From Thermoplasmatota archaeon (lineage in GTDB: Archaea > Thermoplasmatota > E2 > UBA202 > JdFR-43), in assembly GCA_029259055.1 (NCBI GenBank), contig JAPDJP010000002.1:1-53109 (forward strand): a stretch of 53,109 nucleotides of DNA, given 5' to 3'. The notes under the pieces are model-generated. The model saw only the letters and a program-made list of their open reading frames with translations. It did no database searches and was not told the DNA's origin. A program made the position numbers and the translations under genes. Shown here piece by piece: positions 26,918 to 34,744 of this stretch (within the stretch, counting starts at the first letter, position 1; every line of letters begins with the position of its first letter).

Positions 26918-28235
26918 ATTCGAAAGAGTTGGAAGTCACTCCCATATAAGAGGGCTTGGATTAGAAGGATTGAAAGCAAAAGAAGTTGGCGATGGCTTAG
27001 TAGGACAAATTGAAGCAAGAGAAGCTGCAGGAATAGTTGTTGATATGGTAAAAAAGGGAAAATTTGCTGGGAGGGCGATTTTGCTGGCGGGCCCGCCTGG
27101 CACTGGCAAGACTGCAATTGCAGTGGGAATAGCAAAGGAATTGGGTAAAGATGTACCTTTCGTTTCTATCTCAGGCTCGGAAATTTATTCTGCAGAAATG
27201 AAAAAGACGGAATTTTTGATGCAAGCAATGAGAAAAGCAATAGGGGTAAGAATTCATGAAATGAGAAAAATTTATGAGGGAGAGGTGGTGGCTTTAGAAA
27301 TAAACAAGATTCCTCATCCTTATAACCCATATCAACAAATTCCAAAATCAGCTGTAATAAAGTTAAGAACAAAAGATGAGGAAAAACAGTTTAAAGTTGA
27401 TGAAACATTTGCTCAATATTTGATTCAGCAGGGAGTAGAAATAGGAGATGTTATACAAATTGATGCAGATTCGGGTAGAATAGTAAAACTTGGGAAAACT
27501 GAAAAAGCATTAAAGAAAGAGGCATTGGATTTAACCTCGGAAAAGCCAGTTGAGGTGCCAGAAGGAAGCATTGCAAAAGAAAAAGAATTTGTTTATGTTG
27601 TTTCATTGCATGATTTAGATTTGGCAACATCGAGAAGAGGTAGTTTCTTTAGTCTATTTTTTGGTGGGAAAGAAGAAATAACTAATGAAACAAGGCAGGA
27701 AGTAGATGAAATGGTTAAGAATTGGGTGGATGAGGGGAGAGCCGAGATAATTCCAGGGGTTTTGTTTATAGATGAGGTGCATATGCTTGATATAGAGGCT
27801 TTTGCTTTTTTAAACAGAGCAATGGAATCCGAGTTAGCTCCTATTATAATTTTGGCATCAAATAGAGGAATTGCAAAAATAAGAGGAACAGATTTAAAAG
27901 CTCCTCATGGAGTTCCTTTAGATTTGATTGATAGGTTGTTAATTATAACTACAAGGCCTTATAATAAGGAGGAAATAAGGAAAATACTAGAAATAAGATT
28001 GATAGAAGAAAAAGTTGAAATGGAAGAAGATGCTTTGGAATATTTAACAGAAATAGGAGAGAAAGCATCCCTGAGATATGCTGTCCAGCTGATTGCGCCT
28101 GCTTCGAATATTGCATTATACAATAAAAGAAGAAAAATAAGCAAAGAAGATGTAAAAGAAGCAGAAAAATTATTTGCAGATGTAAAGCGTTCAATGAAAT
28201 ATTTAAAAGAATATGAGGAGATGATGTTATCCTGA
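26904..28235 (+). CDS. TIP49/RuvB-like AAA+ ATPase (TBP-interacting protein 49 family)
   Basis: A protein of about 443 aa from the ATG at 26904. That ATG has an AGGTGAT Shine-Dalgarno at the right distance, while the GTG at 26895 and ATG at 26898 lie too close to it. The N-terminus (RVGSHSHIRGLGLEGLKA) is the family's hallmark. Walker A is AGPPGTGKT (about 53-61) and Walker B LFIDEVHML (about 289-297). A long OB-fold insert lies between them, as in eukaryotic RuvBL1/2. These ATPases act in remodelling and assembly of RNP and chromatin complexes. Its link to RNA modification genes in one operon fits an RNP role. Confidence 0.93.
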   Translation: MEENRFERVGSHSHIRGLGLEGLKAKEVGDGLVGQIEAREAAGIVVDMVKKGKFAGRAILLAGPPGTGKTAIAVGIAKELGKDVPFVSISGSEIYSAEMKKTEFLMQAMRKAIGVRIHEMRKIYEGEVVALEINKIPHPYNPYQQIPKSAVIKLRTKDEEKQFKVDETFAQYLIQQGVEIGDVIQIDADSGRIVKLGKTEKALKKEALDLTSEKPVEVPEGSIAKEKEFVYVVSLHDLDLATSRRGSFFSLFFGGKEEITNETRQEVDEMVKNWVDEGRAEIIPGVLFIDEVHMLDIEAFAFLNRAMESELAPIIILASNRGIAKIRGTDLKAPHGVPLDLIDRLLIITTRPYNKEEIRKILEIRLIEEKVEMEEDALEYLTEIGEKASLRYAVQLIAPASNIALYNKRRKISKEDVKEAEKLFADVKRSMKYLKEYEEMMLS

Positions 28236-28766
28236 TTTTATGATTTTTAGGATATCTTTAAATTCTTCTTTATCAGCCGATTCAAGCATTTCATAAATAG
28301 CTGTTTCTGCAGTTGTTGGTATTATGCCATTCGTTATCATTTTTTGTATTGCCACTTCTTTATCTTTTTCCTTCCTTGAACCAGTACAATCAGTTGCAAC
28401 ATGCACTTCATATCCCTCCTTTAATAAATCAAGGGCGGTTTGCAAAACGCATATATGAGTTTCTATTCCTATTAACAAGCATTTTCTTTTTCCTTCCTTT
28501 TTAATCCTTTCTTTAAATTTTTCTTCCCTGTAACAGCTAAAAGTTATTTTTTCAATAGGCTCTATTTCAATTTCCCTCCTTATTTCATCAACTATATCCC
28601 CTAATTTTCTTTGCTTCGTCACAATTATTGGAATATTAAATATTTTCGCTGCTTTAATCAATTTTTTAGCATTTTTTAAAATCTCTTCTCCATTCTCAAT
28701 ATGAGGTAGCATTTTTTCTTGAAAATCAATGACTATTAGAATAGTATCATTTTTTGAAAGCATCAT
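28227..28766 (-). CDS. Isochorismatase-family cysteine hydrolase
   Basis: A 179-aa hydrolase. The catalytic triad is visible as D14 (VIDFQEKM), K73 (EKITFSCYR) and C106 (GIETHICVLQ). Substrates in this family include isochorismate, nicotinamide and other amides, and none can be assigned from the sequence. The tight placement downstream of the uS2 gene (start ATG overlapping its stop) indicates co-transcription with rpoK and rpsB. The second Met (28763) is an alternative start. It converges with the TIP49 gene with a 9-nt overlap. Confidence 0.88.
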   Translation of the reverse strand: MMLSKNDTILIVIDFQEKMLPHIENGEEILKNAKKLIKAAKIFNIPIIVTKQRKLGDIVDEIRREIEIEPIEKITFSCYREEKFKERIKKEGKRKCLLIGIETHICVLQTALDLLKEGYEVHVATDCTGSRKEKDKEVAIQKMITNGIIPTTAETAIYEMLESADKEEFKDILKIIKSG

Positions 28767-29365
28767 AGTTCTGCTTCAAAATCTTCCGTAGTATATTTGA
28801 ATTCTTCATCACTTTTTATCTCTCCTCTTGCTTTTAAAACCTCCCTTGCCAATAACCAATAAGTTAAAGCTAAGGCTTTCCTTCCTTTATTGTTTACTGG
28901 TATAATCAAATCAACAAACCTTGTTTCATTATTTGTATCGCAAAGTGCAACAATTGGTATTCCTATTTTGATTGCTTCCGCCATCGCCTGCTTATCTCCA
29001 ATTGGGTCATTAACTACTAAGATATCCACCTCATGATAGTTTTCTGACAGAGGATTTGTTAAAGTGCCAGGTAAGAATCTTCCAGGTTGAGCAATAAACC
29101 CACATGCTTCGCTCAATTTCATAATTGGTTTTCTTGCGTAATGGCGAACCGCAGCAACCATTACTTTATCTGGTTCATATCTTGCAAGAAGCTTTGCTGC
29201 ATATCTTATTCTCTTATCAGTTTCCTCAATATTTATTAGATATAGACCATCATTTCTTACTCTTGCAATAAATTGTTTCATATGGGCTGTTTTTTGCTGT
29301 GTGCCTATTTCCGCCCCACATGAGATGTACATTTCTTCTGGAACCAACAACTTCTTCTCTTCCAT
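28763..29365 (-). CDS. rps2: Small ribosomal subunit protein uS2 (RpsB)
   Basis: A 200-aa archaeal uS2. Recognisable segments are GAEIGTQQKTAHMKQFI, the central NPLSENYHEVDILVVNDP and ALCDTNNETRFVDLIIPVNNKGRKALALTYWLLARE. These match archaeal and eukaryotic uS2 along its whole length. It belongs to the head of the small subunit. It lies 8 nt downstream of rpoK, the standard archaeal order rpoK-rps2, and is followed by an isochorismatase-like gene. Confidence 0.97.
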   Translation of the reverse strand: MEEKKLLVPEEMYISCGAEIGTQQKTAHMKQFIARVRNDGLYLINIEETDKRIRYAAKLLARYEPDKVMVAAVRHYARKPIMKLSEACGFIAQPGRFLPGTLTNPLSENYHEVDILVVNDPIGDKQAMAEAIKIGIPIVALCDTNNETRFVDLIIPVNNKGRKALALTYWLLAREVLKARGEIKSDEEFKYTTEDFEAEL

Positions 29366-29373
29366 TATGCCAC

Positions 29374-29571
29374 CTATACAGCAGGGCCTTTTATAAGTTT
29401 TCCTCTCCTTCTAACCGTAATTGGAATCAATCCTTTTTCAAATTCTAACATCGCAAGCTGAACAGGATCAACTACCCCTTTTGGGGGCTTTATCAGTAAG
29501 GGGGCGCCCATTGCGATTTGCAATGCCCTTGCTCCTACTATTCGAGCCTTTTCAAATCGTGTATACTTCAA
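29374..29571 (-). CDS. rpoK: DNA-directed RNA polymerase subunit K (Rpb6/omega homologue)
   Basis: A 65-aa RpoK. The Rpb6 core is evident: [21 protein letters not shown], then [16 protein letters not shown]. It stabilises the RNA polymerase clamp region. The start is a TTG at 29571; no ATG exists in frame upstream before the AT-rich promoter. An SD-like AAGGGGAT lies about 5 nt upstream. The low-efficiency start codon may tune its level relative to uS2, which follows it. Confidence 0.95.
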   Translation of the reverse strand: MKYTRFEKARIVGARALQIAMGAPLLIKPPKGVVDPVQLAMLEFEKGLIPITVRRRGKLIKGPAV

Positions 29572-29600
29572 ACTTATCCCCTTAAAATAACGTAAAAAAG

Positions 29601-29609
29601 GTATATAGT
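29601..29609 (-). promoter_or_regulatory. TATA box of the rpoK-rps2 operon
   Basis: On the minus strand the element reads ACTATATAC, centred about 34 nt before the TTG start codon. This would place the transcript start about 9 nt before the TTG, just 5' of the Shine-Dalgarno. The position is consistent with a short leader. Confidence 0.5.
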
Positions 29610-29791
29610 ATGCATTTAAAAACTTTACTTTTATTTTTATTTTAAAAGCATCGTTTTATTTCTTTTCATCATTGCTAAGCATAGAATCATATTTCCACAT
29701 CTTTTAATTTCTTTATAAAATGCTTTATTTATTTTAGTTTTAGTTAAAATTTATAATATGACAGAATTTTAAACGCGATAGATATTACATC

Positions 29792-30280
29792 ATGGAAGAG
29801 ATAAAATATAAACCGATAGGAATTATTCACTCCCCGTTTAAAAAACCAGAAGGAGTGCCAATACAGTCAATAGTTGCTAAAGGTATAAGTGGAAAAGTTG
29901 AGATTTTTCCGGAATATGTTGATGGTTTAAAAGACCTCGAGGGTTTTTCCCACATCATTTTAATATACCATTTTCATTTATCTAAAAAAGCATCATTAAA
30001 AGTAAAACCATTTATGGATAAGGAATTGCGTGGTGTTTTTTCAACACGCTCTCCAAGCAGACCAAATCCAATTGGTATATCAATAGTACGCCTTATCAAG
30101 ATTGAAGAAAATATACTTCATATTCAAGATGTTGATATAATAGATGGAACCCCGCTTTTGGATATTAAGCCATATGTTCCCGAATTTGATGTAAGAAAAG
30201 TTAATAGCATAGGCTGGCTTGAGAAAAATATACACAAACTTCCAGTATCGAAAGATAATGGGAGATTCGTTAAAATTTAA
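29792..30280 (+). CDS. trmO: TsaA/TrmO-family tRNA methyltransferase (UPF0066)
   Basis: A 162-aa protein of the TrmO (YaeB/VirR) family. Motifs are YKPIGIIHSPFK at the N-terminus, LEGFSHIILIYHFHLS, and RGVFSTRSPSRPNPIGIS, the S-adenosylmethionine-binding signature. A DIIDGTPLLDIKPYVPEFD segment closes the domain. TrmO methylates the t6A base at position 37 of tRNAs to m6t6A. The archaeal members are close in sequence but less studied. It stands alone, with an AT-rich upstream region. Confidence 0.9.
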   Translation: MEEIKYKPIGIIHSPFKKPEGVPIQSIVAKGISGKVEIFPEYVDGLKDLEGFSHIILIYHFHLSKKASLKVKPFMDKELRGVFSTRSPSRPNPIGISIVRLIKIEENILHIQDVDIIDGTPLLDIKPYVPEFDVRKVNSIGWLEKNIHKLPVSKDNGRFVKI

Positions 30281-30555
30281 AAGTTCGAAATATTTCAAAT
30301 GGTATAATGCTGGCGGGCGCAGGCATTGGCCCCAGCAATTTCTTTTTTGCTTATAGTTCCTGCTGGCAATATTATGGCAATAATATTTATATTTACTTCT
30401 GAAGTAATTTCTTGGAAACTTGCTTTGGCAGAATAATATATTGGAGCAATATTAAGATACCAAAAGAATTAAGAAAGGAAATAAAAAAAGAGGATGATAT
30501 AAAAATCTCTGGAAGAGTACCAAGCGTTGAAGAAATAAAGAAATTGTTAAAATAA
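30281..30555 (+). pseudogene. Degenerate fragment, possibly of a YraQ/ArsP-type permease
   Basis: There is no intact gene between trmO and the tRNA. One frame reads NGIMLAGAGIGP up to about 30330, then the next frame reads AISFLLIVPAGNIMAIIFIF and ISWKLALA up to about 30427. The first frame then resumes as RIIYWSNIKIPKELRKEI and runs to a TAA at 30553-30555. Joined, these give one membrane-helix segment and a charged tail, as in COG0701-type permeases. At least two frameshifts break it. The identity is tentative, but decay of a former gene is well supported by the continuity. It lies just beyond the 3' end of tRNA-Gly. Confidence 0.4.
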
Positions 30556-30587
30556 GAAATATGAAGCAATAAGAAGCTATACAACGA

Positions 30588-30660
30588 TGCGGGCGCCGGG
30601 ATTCGAACCCGGGCATTGAGCTTGGAAGGCTCACATCCTAACCAGCTAGATCACGCCCGC
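30588..30660 (-). tRNA. tRNA-Gly (anticodon TCC)
   Basis: A 73-nt tRNA. The acceptor stem GCGGGCG pairs with CGCCCGC, and the discriminator base is A. The anticodon stem TGAGC/GCTCA encloses the loop CTTCCAA, giving anticodon TCC for GGA and GGG glycine codons. The T arm is CGGGTTCGAATCCCG. CCA is not encoded and no intron is seen. Confidence 0.95.
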
Positions 30661-30680
30661 TCAATCCATAAAAATGCACT

Positions 30681-30690
30681 ATAATTTAAA
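30681..30690 (-). promoter_or_regulatory. TATA box of tRNA-Gly
   Basis: The minus-strand element TTTAAATTAT is centred 25 nt upstream of the tRNA 5' end, the normal archaeal spacing. Confidence 0.55.
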
Positions 30691-30720
30691 TTTTGCTCAA
30701 AAAATAAAAGGGGAGGAGAA

Positions 30721-32283
30721 TCAGCTTACTCCTAGAACTAATGGTCCCAGCATAAAGCCTTCCGCTGTTTTGCTTACTCCATCCGCAGTTACTGTTATTG
30801 TTACTGGACCAATACCGAATACAAATCCTGGACCAACATCCTTGCTCTCTCCAGGATTCAACACATCAATTGTTCCCTCCGTAGATTTTCCTATGAATAC
30901 CATTCCAGATATTTCTACCTTCCAGTTGACATTTTCTGCTGGCAATGTTCCTATATTTGCTATTGTTGCTTTTACTCCAAATCCTCCAGAAATCTTCTCA
31001 ATGCTTATTATTGGTGCTGGGAATGTACTATAATATATGTCCTTATTTCCATTTCTTGTGTCAACCCAAACAATTCCTCTTGAACAAATGTCAACAGCAT
31101 GTTCTTCCATTGATACTGTGCCATCTACTTCATTTATCTGTACGGGTTCTTCCCATGTTGCTCCCTTATCCTCTGATTTCATGAAGTATACATTTCCATT
31201 TGATACATATGCAAGATATATTGTGCTACCGCTAACATAAATTGCTGGATAAAGTTCATCATCTTCTCCACTTGTTATTTGTGTTTTTGTCCATGTGTTG
31301 CCATCATCATTTGAATATTGCATAAAGATATCCCAGTTTCCATTTTCATTGGTACAATATACTATGTAAACCTCGCTTCCAACTCCATCTGCATCTGCAT
31401 ATCTGCAATCATAATCTCCTTCATCCAAGTAGAATTGCCATTCTGTATATTCAATATCTGGTTCAACCAATGGATCTATCTTCTTGTATACAAGCTTGTA
31501 ATGTTCTCCATCATAATAGCTCCATACTAAGTGCATATAGTTTTCAACATTAGCCATTGCTGGATAGCTTGCCGGTGCTGTTGCCAGACGGGATTGAGCA
31601 TCGAAATAGAATACTCCTCCAGATATATCGGTGAATACGTATTCTAGGATTGGACAAGCTGCTATATCATATCCTCCATATCTCTCATGGAATACTTTCA
31701 TTGCTGTAAATGATCTTCCATAATCCTTGTTTTCATATATACAGTTGTCATCTACATATGTATACAAGAAGTCACTTTCATCTCCTGGTACCCAGTAATA
31801 TATTTCCCATGTTGTATCATCTGTTATATCCGGAATTAAATAGAAACCGCTTGTTTCTCCCTCTGCGCTAGCGCGTAGATAAACGCCATATAATCCTGAG
31901 AATTCAGGCGCTACTACCTTTCCAAAGCTTGAATACCATGCTATTCCTTCTGGCATTACTAAGTAGCCATTCCATGTGCTACCATCTGCTGAATACGCAA
32001 ATCCAAAGCCACCTTCTATAGCACTTACTAGGTGACTCCATGTTACAACAATATTTCCAGCAGGATCTATTGTCATAAATGGCAATATGTCTTCTTCTGG
32101 ACTATCCGCGGTAATAAGAACATTTCCTTGATTAACTGTTGTTGGACTCAATTTTACTATATTTGGTTCGATTTTTACTGCGTTATCGAAGTTAAAAAGT
32201 TTGTTTTCCTTTGCGTTCTCGTTGGCTATCGTTATTAAACTAGCCATTACCAATATACCCGCTACTAATATCGCCTTTTTCAT
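30721..32283 (-). CDS. Secreted sialidase-like BNR-repeat protein
   Basis: A 520-aa precursor with a signal peptide (about 1-20). Asp-box (BNR) motifs of the type SxDxGxTW occur at least three times: SADGSTW near residue 105, SNDDGNTW near 330 and SEDKGATW near 375. These are hallmarks of a six-bladed beta-propeller as in sialidases. The FRIP arginine and other sialidase catalytic residues are not evident, so it may only bind ligands. A C-terminal CARDB-like domain (about 430-520) follows. No anchor is present. The ATG has a good SD (GGAGG, 7 nt upstream) and a TATA-like ATATAATTT just beyond it. Confidence 0.8.
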   Translation of the reverse strand: MKKAILVAGILVMASLITIANENAKENKLFNFDNAVKIEPNIVKLSPTTVNQGNVLITADSPEEDILPFMTIDPAGNIVVTWSHLVSAIEGGFGFAYSADGSTWNGYLVMPEGIAWYSSFGKVVAPEFSGLYGVYLRASAEGETSGFYLIPDITDDTTWEIYYWVPGDESDFLYTYVDDNCIYENKDYGRSFTAMKVFHERYGGYDIAACPILEYVFTDISGGVFYFDAQSRLATAPASYPAMANVENYMHLVWSYYDGEHYKLVYKKIDPLVEPDIEYTEWQFYLDEGDYDCRYADADGVGSEVYIVYCTNENGNWDIFMQYSNDDGNTWTKTQITSGEDDELYPAIYVSGSTIYLAYVSNGNVYFMKSEDKGATWEEPVQINEVDGTVSMEEHAVDICSRGIVWVDTRNGNKDIYYSTFPAPIISIEKISGGFGVKATIANIGTLPAENVNWKVEISGMVFIGKSTEGTIDVLNPGESKDVGPGFVFGIGPVTITVTADGVSKTAEGFMLGPLVLGVS

Positions 32284-32616
32284 TTTATGCCTCCGAAAAT
32301 TATATACAAATTAGTTTTAAATAATTATCGCTTGTTTAGATTGATGATGTGTAAGCTATGGATAAAGTAAACGTGCATATTGAATTGCAGTTCTTAATAT
32401 TTCCTTTAATTTTTCTAAGAGTATTTTATTGAAATTCCTTATTCTCTTTAACGTCTCTTCCGGTGAAAAATTAATTCATTATTGGTAGCTCTTAAACTCC
32501 TTCATATCTATGTAAGGGTTTGAAGCCAGAAGTATGCGCCTTTAATCAGTTAAAAATTTTAAATTTGTTTCATCCTTACTTTTATAATTTCAAAACATCA
32601 CATGAATAACCTCAAA
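32284..32616. other. 333-nt spacer without an intact gene
   Basis: No complete gene is seen. On the minus strand about 37 codons, from roughly 32470 to the TAG at 32356, read as a Lys- and Leu-rich helix (SPEETLKRIRNF, then ILLEKLKEILRTAIQYARLL) with no start codon, perhaps the end of a decayed gene. The part next to 32283 carries the SD and promoter of the sialidase-like gene. Confidence 0.3.
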
Positions 32617-33138
32617 CTAGAATATTCTTGGAATAAACCTCCATTTTACATCCCTCATATATTTTTCATAATCTCTCCCAAATTTTTCCAATAAATATTT
32701 TTCTTCCTCTAAGGCAGTAAGTACATATCCTATTGAAATGAATACAGCAATTATCACTGGAAGTAAACTACCCCACAATAAAGCAAAACCTAGAGAATTT
32801 AGCATCAATCCCAAATAGCCTGGATGCCGTATCTTCGAATAAATTCCCTCGGTTACGATTCTTTCGATTTTCTCGGTGTTATCATGTGCCTGTTTATGGT
32901 ACCTATGCGATAATCCATGAATCCACCCACCAATTATAAATAATAGAATTCCTATCCACAAAAAATACTTTGAGAATGGAATCGGCAAAATTTTAAAATA
33001 AAAGCCGAAGAAAACAGAAAATGCTAAAATACCCCATTCAATTATTCCTCTTTTACTAGGCTTCATCAGAAGATACCTTTTAAACACGTTTCTTCTTTCC
33101 CCTTTCATATAGTTTTCTTCCCTTTTTAACTTCTTCAA
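32617..33138 (-). CDS. ICMT/PEMT-like membrane methyltransferase
   Basis: A 173-aa integral membrane protein with three to four hydrophobic segments (about 35-50, 58-75, 115-140). The cofactor-binding signature of isoprenylcysteine carboxyl methyltransferase-like enzymes is clear: GIYSKIRHPGYLG followed by EEEKYLLEKFGRDYEKY near the C-terminus. The substrate is unknown and may be a lipid or prenyl compound. The first Met at 33138 gives a charged leader; the Met at 33108 (MKGERRN) is an alternative start. It is not coupled to other genes. Confidence 0.8.
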   Translation of the reverse strand: MKKLKREENYMKGERRNVFKRYLLMKPSKRGIIEWGILAFSVFFGFYFKILPIPFSKYFLWIGILLFIIGGWIHGLSHRYHKQAHDNTEKIERIVTEGIYSKIRHPGYLGLMLNSLGFALLWGSLLPVIIAVFISIGYVLTALEEEKYLLEKFGRDYEKYMRDVKWRFIPRIF

Positions 33139-33227
33139 GCATTATCATAAAAAATTTTACTCTTATTTAAAAATTTATCCGAATTCGCGGTACTACTGTT
33201 TATTTTAATTTTTTATGAAAAAAATTA

Positions 33228-34323
33228 ATGTATGTATGTGGTATCACCTTTCTGTTATTCCAATATACTATTGCATCTTCCTCAGCGGATGATAAACTTG
33301 ATCAACAACAAATGCAGACAGGGGAAGTAGCTATTCTTTGCGAAAGATGGAAATGGGCATAAACTTTTGTTCCTACTATGCCAATTTTGACTAGAGTAGA
33401 ACTCCTTTTGTACAAAAAGAGGGATGTAAACGATGTAACCCTTTCTATTAAAAAATATGTTTTAGGAGAAGAGCTTGCAAAAGTTACGTGGAGTTTGATA
33501 TAGAAGATATAAACGTTATACCTGGGGAGGTATATTATATAATACTACTGGTGGCGATAATGTAGAGAACTATTATGTATGGGTTGGTTCATCTATAGAT
33601 GTATATTCGGATGGAGATGCTTGGATTTGGTGGAAAAGTAGCGATGAATGGGAAATATGGAATAGATCTGATGCTCCAGCTTTTGATTTTTGCTTTAAAA
33701 CGCATGGGATAGGAGAATGGGAAAAAGAGCCCAAAGAAAAATGGATATTCATGCTATATGATGATGCGGATTTTAAACATGCATACGGTCCTTTATACCA
33801 TTTTTGGCTTGAAGCTTATTCTGGAAAAGGAGTAGATGCGGTTGTTTTGCAAGATACGGAAAGAGGAGGAAAAATATGGCATATTGCCGAACAAATTGTA
33901 GAATTTGTTAGTAATTTAGGCGGAACATGGGCACCTTATAGAACAATAAGTGCAATAAGAACAGATAAAATAAATGATCTTGCCAATGCAATTAATAAGT
34001 TGTGCATTGATTTAATAGTGGGCTGGATAAAAAATTATAGACTTGTAAAAGAGGCGCATGACAAAACATTTATGCTAGGAATGCAATCAGCAAGAAAATA
34101 TCAACTTTACGACCTATTTGATTTTTCCGAAAATTTGAGGGAGACAAGTGTTAGCGCAAAAATAAAGAAAGATCTTAACACCTTACAAGAAGCCATAAAT
34201 GAAGCAGTATTTGCGGAATATCATGGTAGCCATGAAAGAGCATATGGTTTGGATTTTCCCAAAAATACTTTGTGGGACGAATTTCTAGCAATATTCGTTC
34301 TTTCTTGTGAAATTTTTAAATAA
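33228..34323 (+). pseudogene. Clostripain-family (C11) secreted peptidase pseudogene lacking its catalytic centre
   Basis: The frame from the ATG at 33228 reads a signal-like segment, then a TAA at 33360 interrupts WKWA-QTFVP. A TAG at 33501 and two frame changes near 33495 and 33540 follow, after which the frame is open to 34323. Joined, it encodes a lectin-like domain (AQTFVPTMP to DFCFKTHG) and the start of a C11 peptidase (KWIFMLYDDAD). The peptidase's end is also present (YDLFDFSENL). The His and Cys centre that should lie between them has been deleted around 33890-33930. The 190-codon piece at 33751-34323 alone would look like a gene but is not functional as a protease. Confidence 0.75.
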
Positions 34324-34363
34324 AAATATAACCAACACTAAACTAAATAAAAGAAAGAAGAGG

Positions 34364-34386
34364 ACCTGGCTACTCGCGAGCCAGGT
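34364..34386 (-). terminator. Hairpin terminator overlapping the alba stop codon
   Basis: ACCTGGCT and AGCCAGGT form a perfect 8-bp stem with a 7-nt loop. On the minus strand the stem spans the last alba codons and the TAG, and a pyrimidine-rich run (CCTCTTTCTTTT) follows. It probably ends or stabilises the abundant alba transcript. Confidence 0.55.
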
Positions 34387-34651
34387 ATATCTCTATGCAG
34401 GAGACATTCACCTTATTTCCTTGGTCGTTTGTTAGTTCTTCTGTGTAGATTTTTACGTCCTTTATCTGTGCGTCAGTGACAAATCTTCTTCTTACAATCT
34501 CTGCAACATCTACTGCGCGAGATATTGCTCTCCCCCTCGCTTTTATTGCAACTTGCTGTGCGCCAGAGTTCAGTTGTGTAATTGCAGCCAACACATAATT
34601 CATTGGTGGCTTATTCCCCACGTATACCACATTTTCCAGTTGCTCTGCCAT
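34370..34651 (-). CDS. albA: DNA/RNA-binding chromatin protein Alba
   Basis: A 93-aa Alba protein. Family segments are [17 protein letters not shown] with the acetylatable lysine (here K14), [21 protein letters not shown], and the hairpin [11 protein letters not shown]. It coats DNA and RNA as dimers and is one of the major archaeal chromatin proteins. Expression signals are strong: an AGGAGGGA Shine-Dalgarno, a TATA box about 35 nt upstream, and a hairpin terminator across the stop codon. It is divergent from purH. Confidence 0.97.
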   Translation of the reverse strand: MAEQLENVVYVGNKPPMNYVLAAITQLNSGAQQVAIKARGRAISRAVDVAEIVRRRFVTDAQIKDVKIYTEELTNDQGNKVNVSCIEIYLARE

Positions 34652-34656
34652 TTTTA

Positions 34657-34692
34657 TCCCTCCTCATGAGAATAAGAATCTATAATATAAAT
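34657..34692 (-). promoter_or_regulatory. TATA box and Shine-Dalgarno of alba
   Basis: On the minus strand the TATA element TTTATATTAT lies at 34691-34682. The Shine-Dalgarno AGGAGGGA lies at 34664-34657, six bases before the ATG. The spacing predicts a leader of about 10 nt. Confidence 0.55.
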
Positions 34693-34744
34693 CTATCGCT
34701 CAACAAAAAGATTTTTTTGGCGATTTTTATTACATTGGGATATA

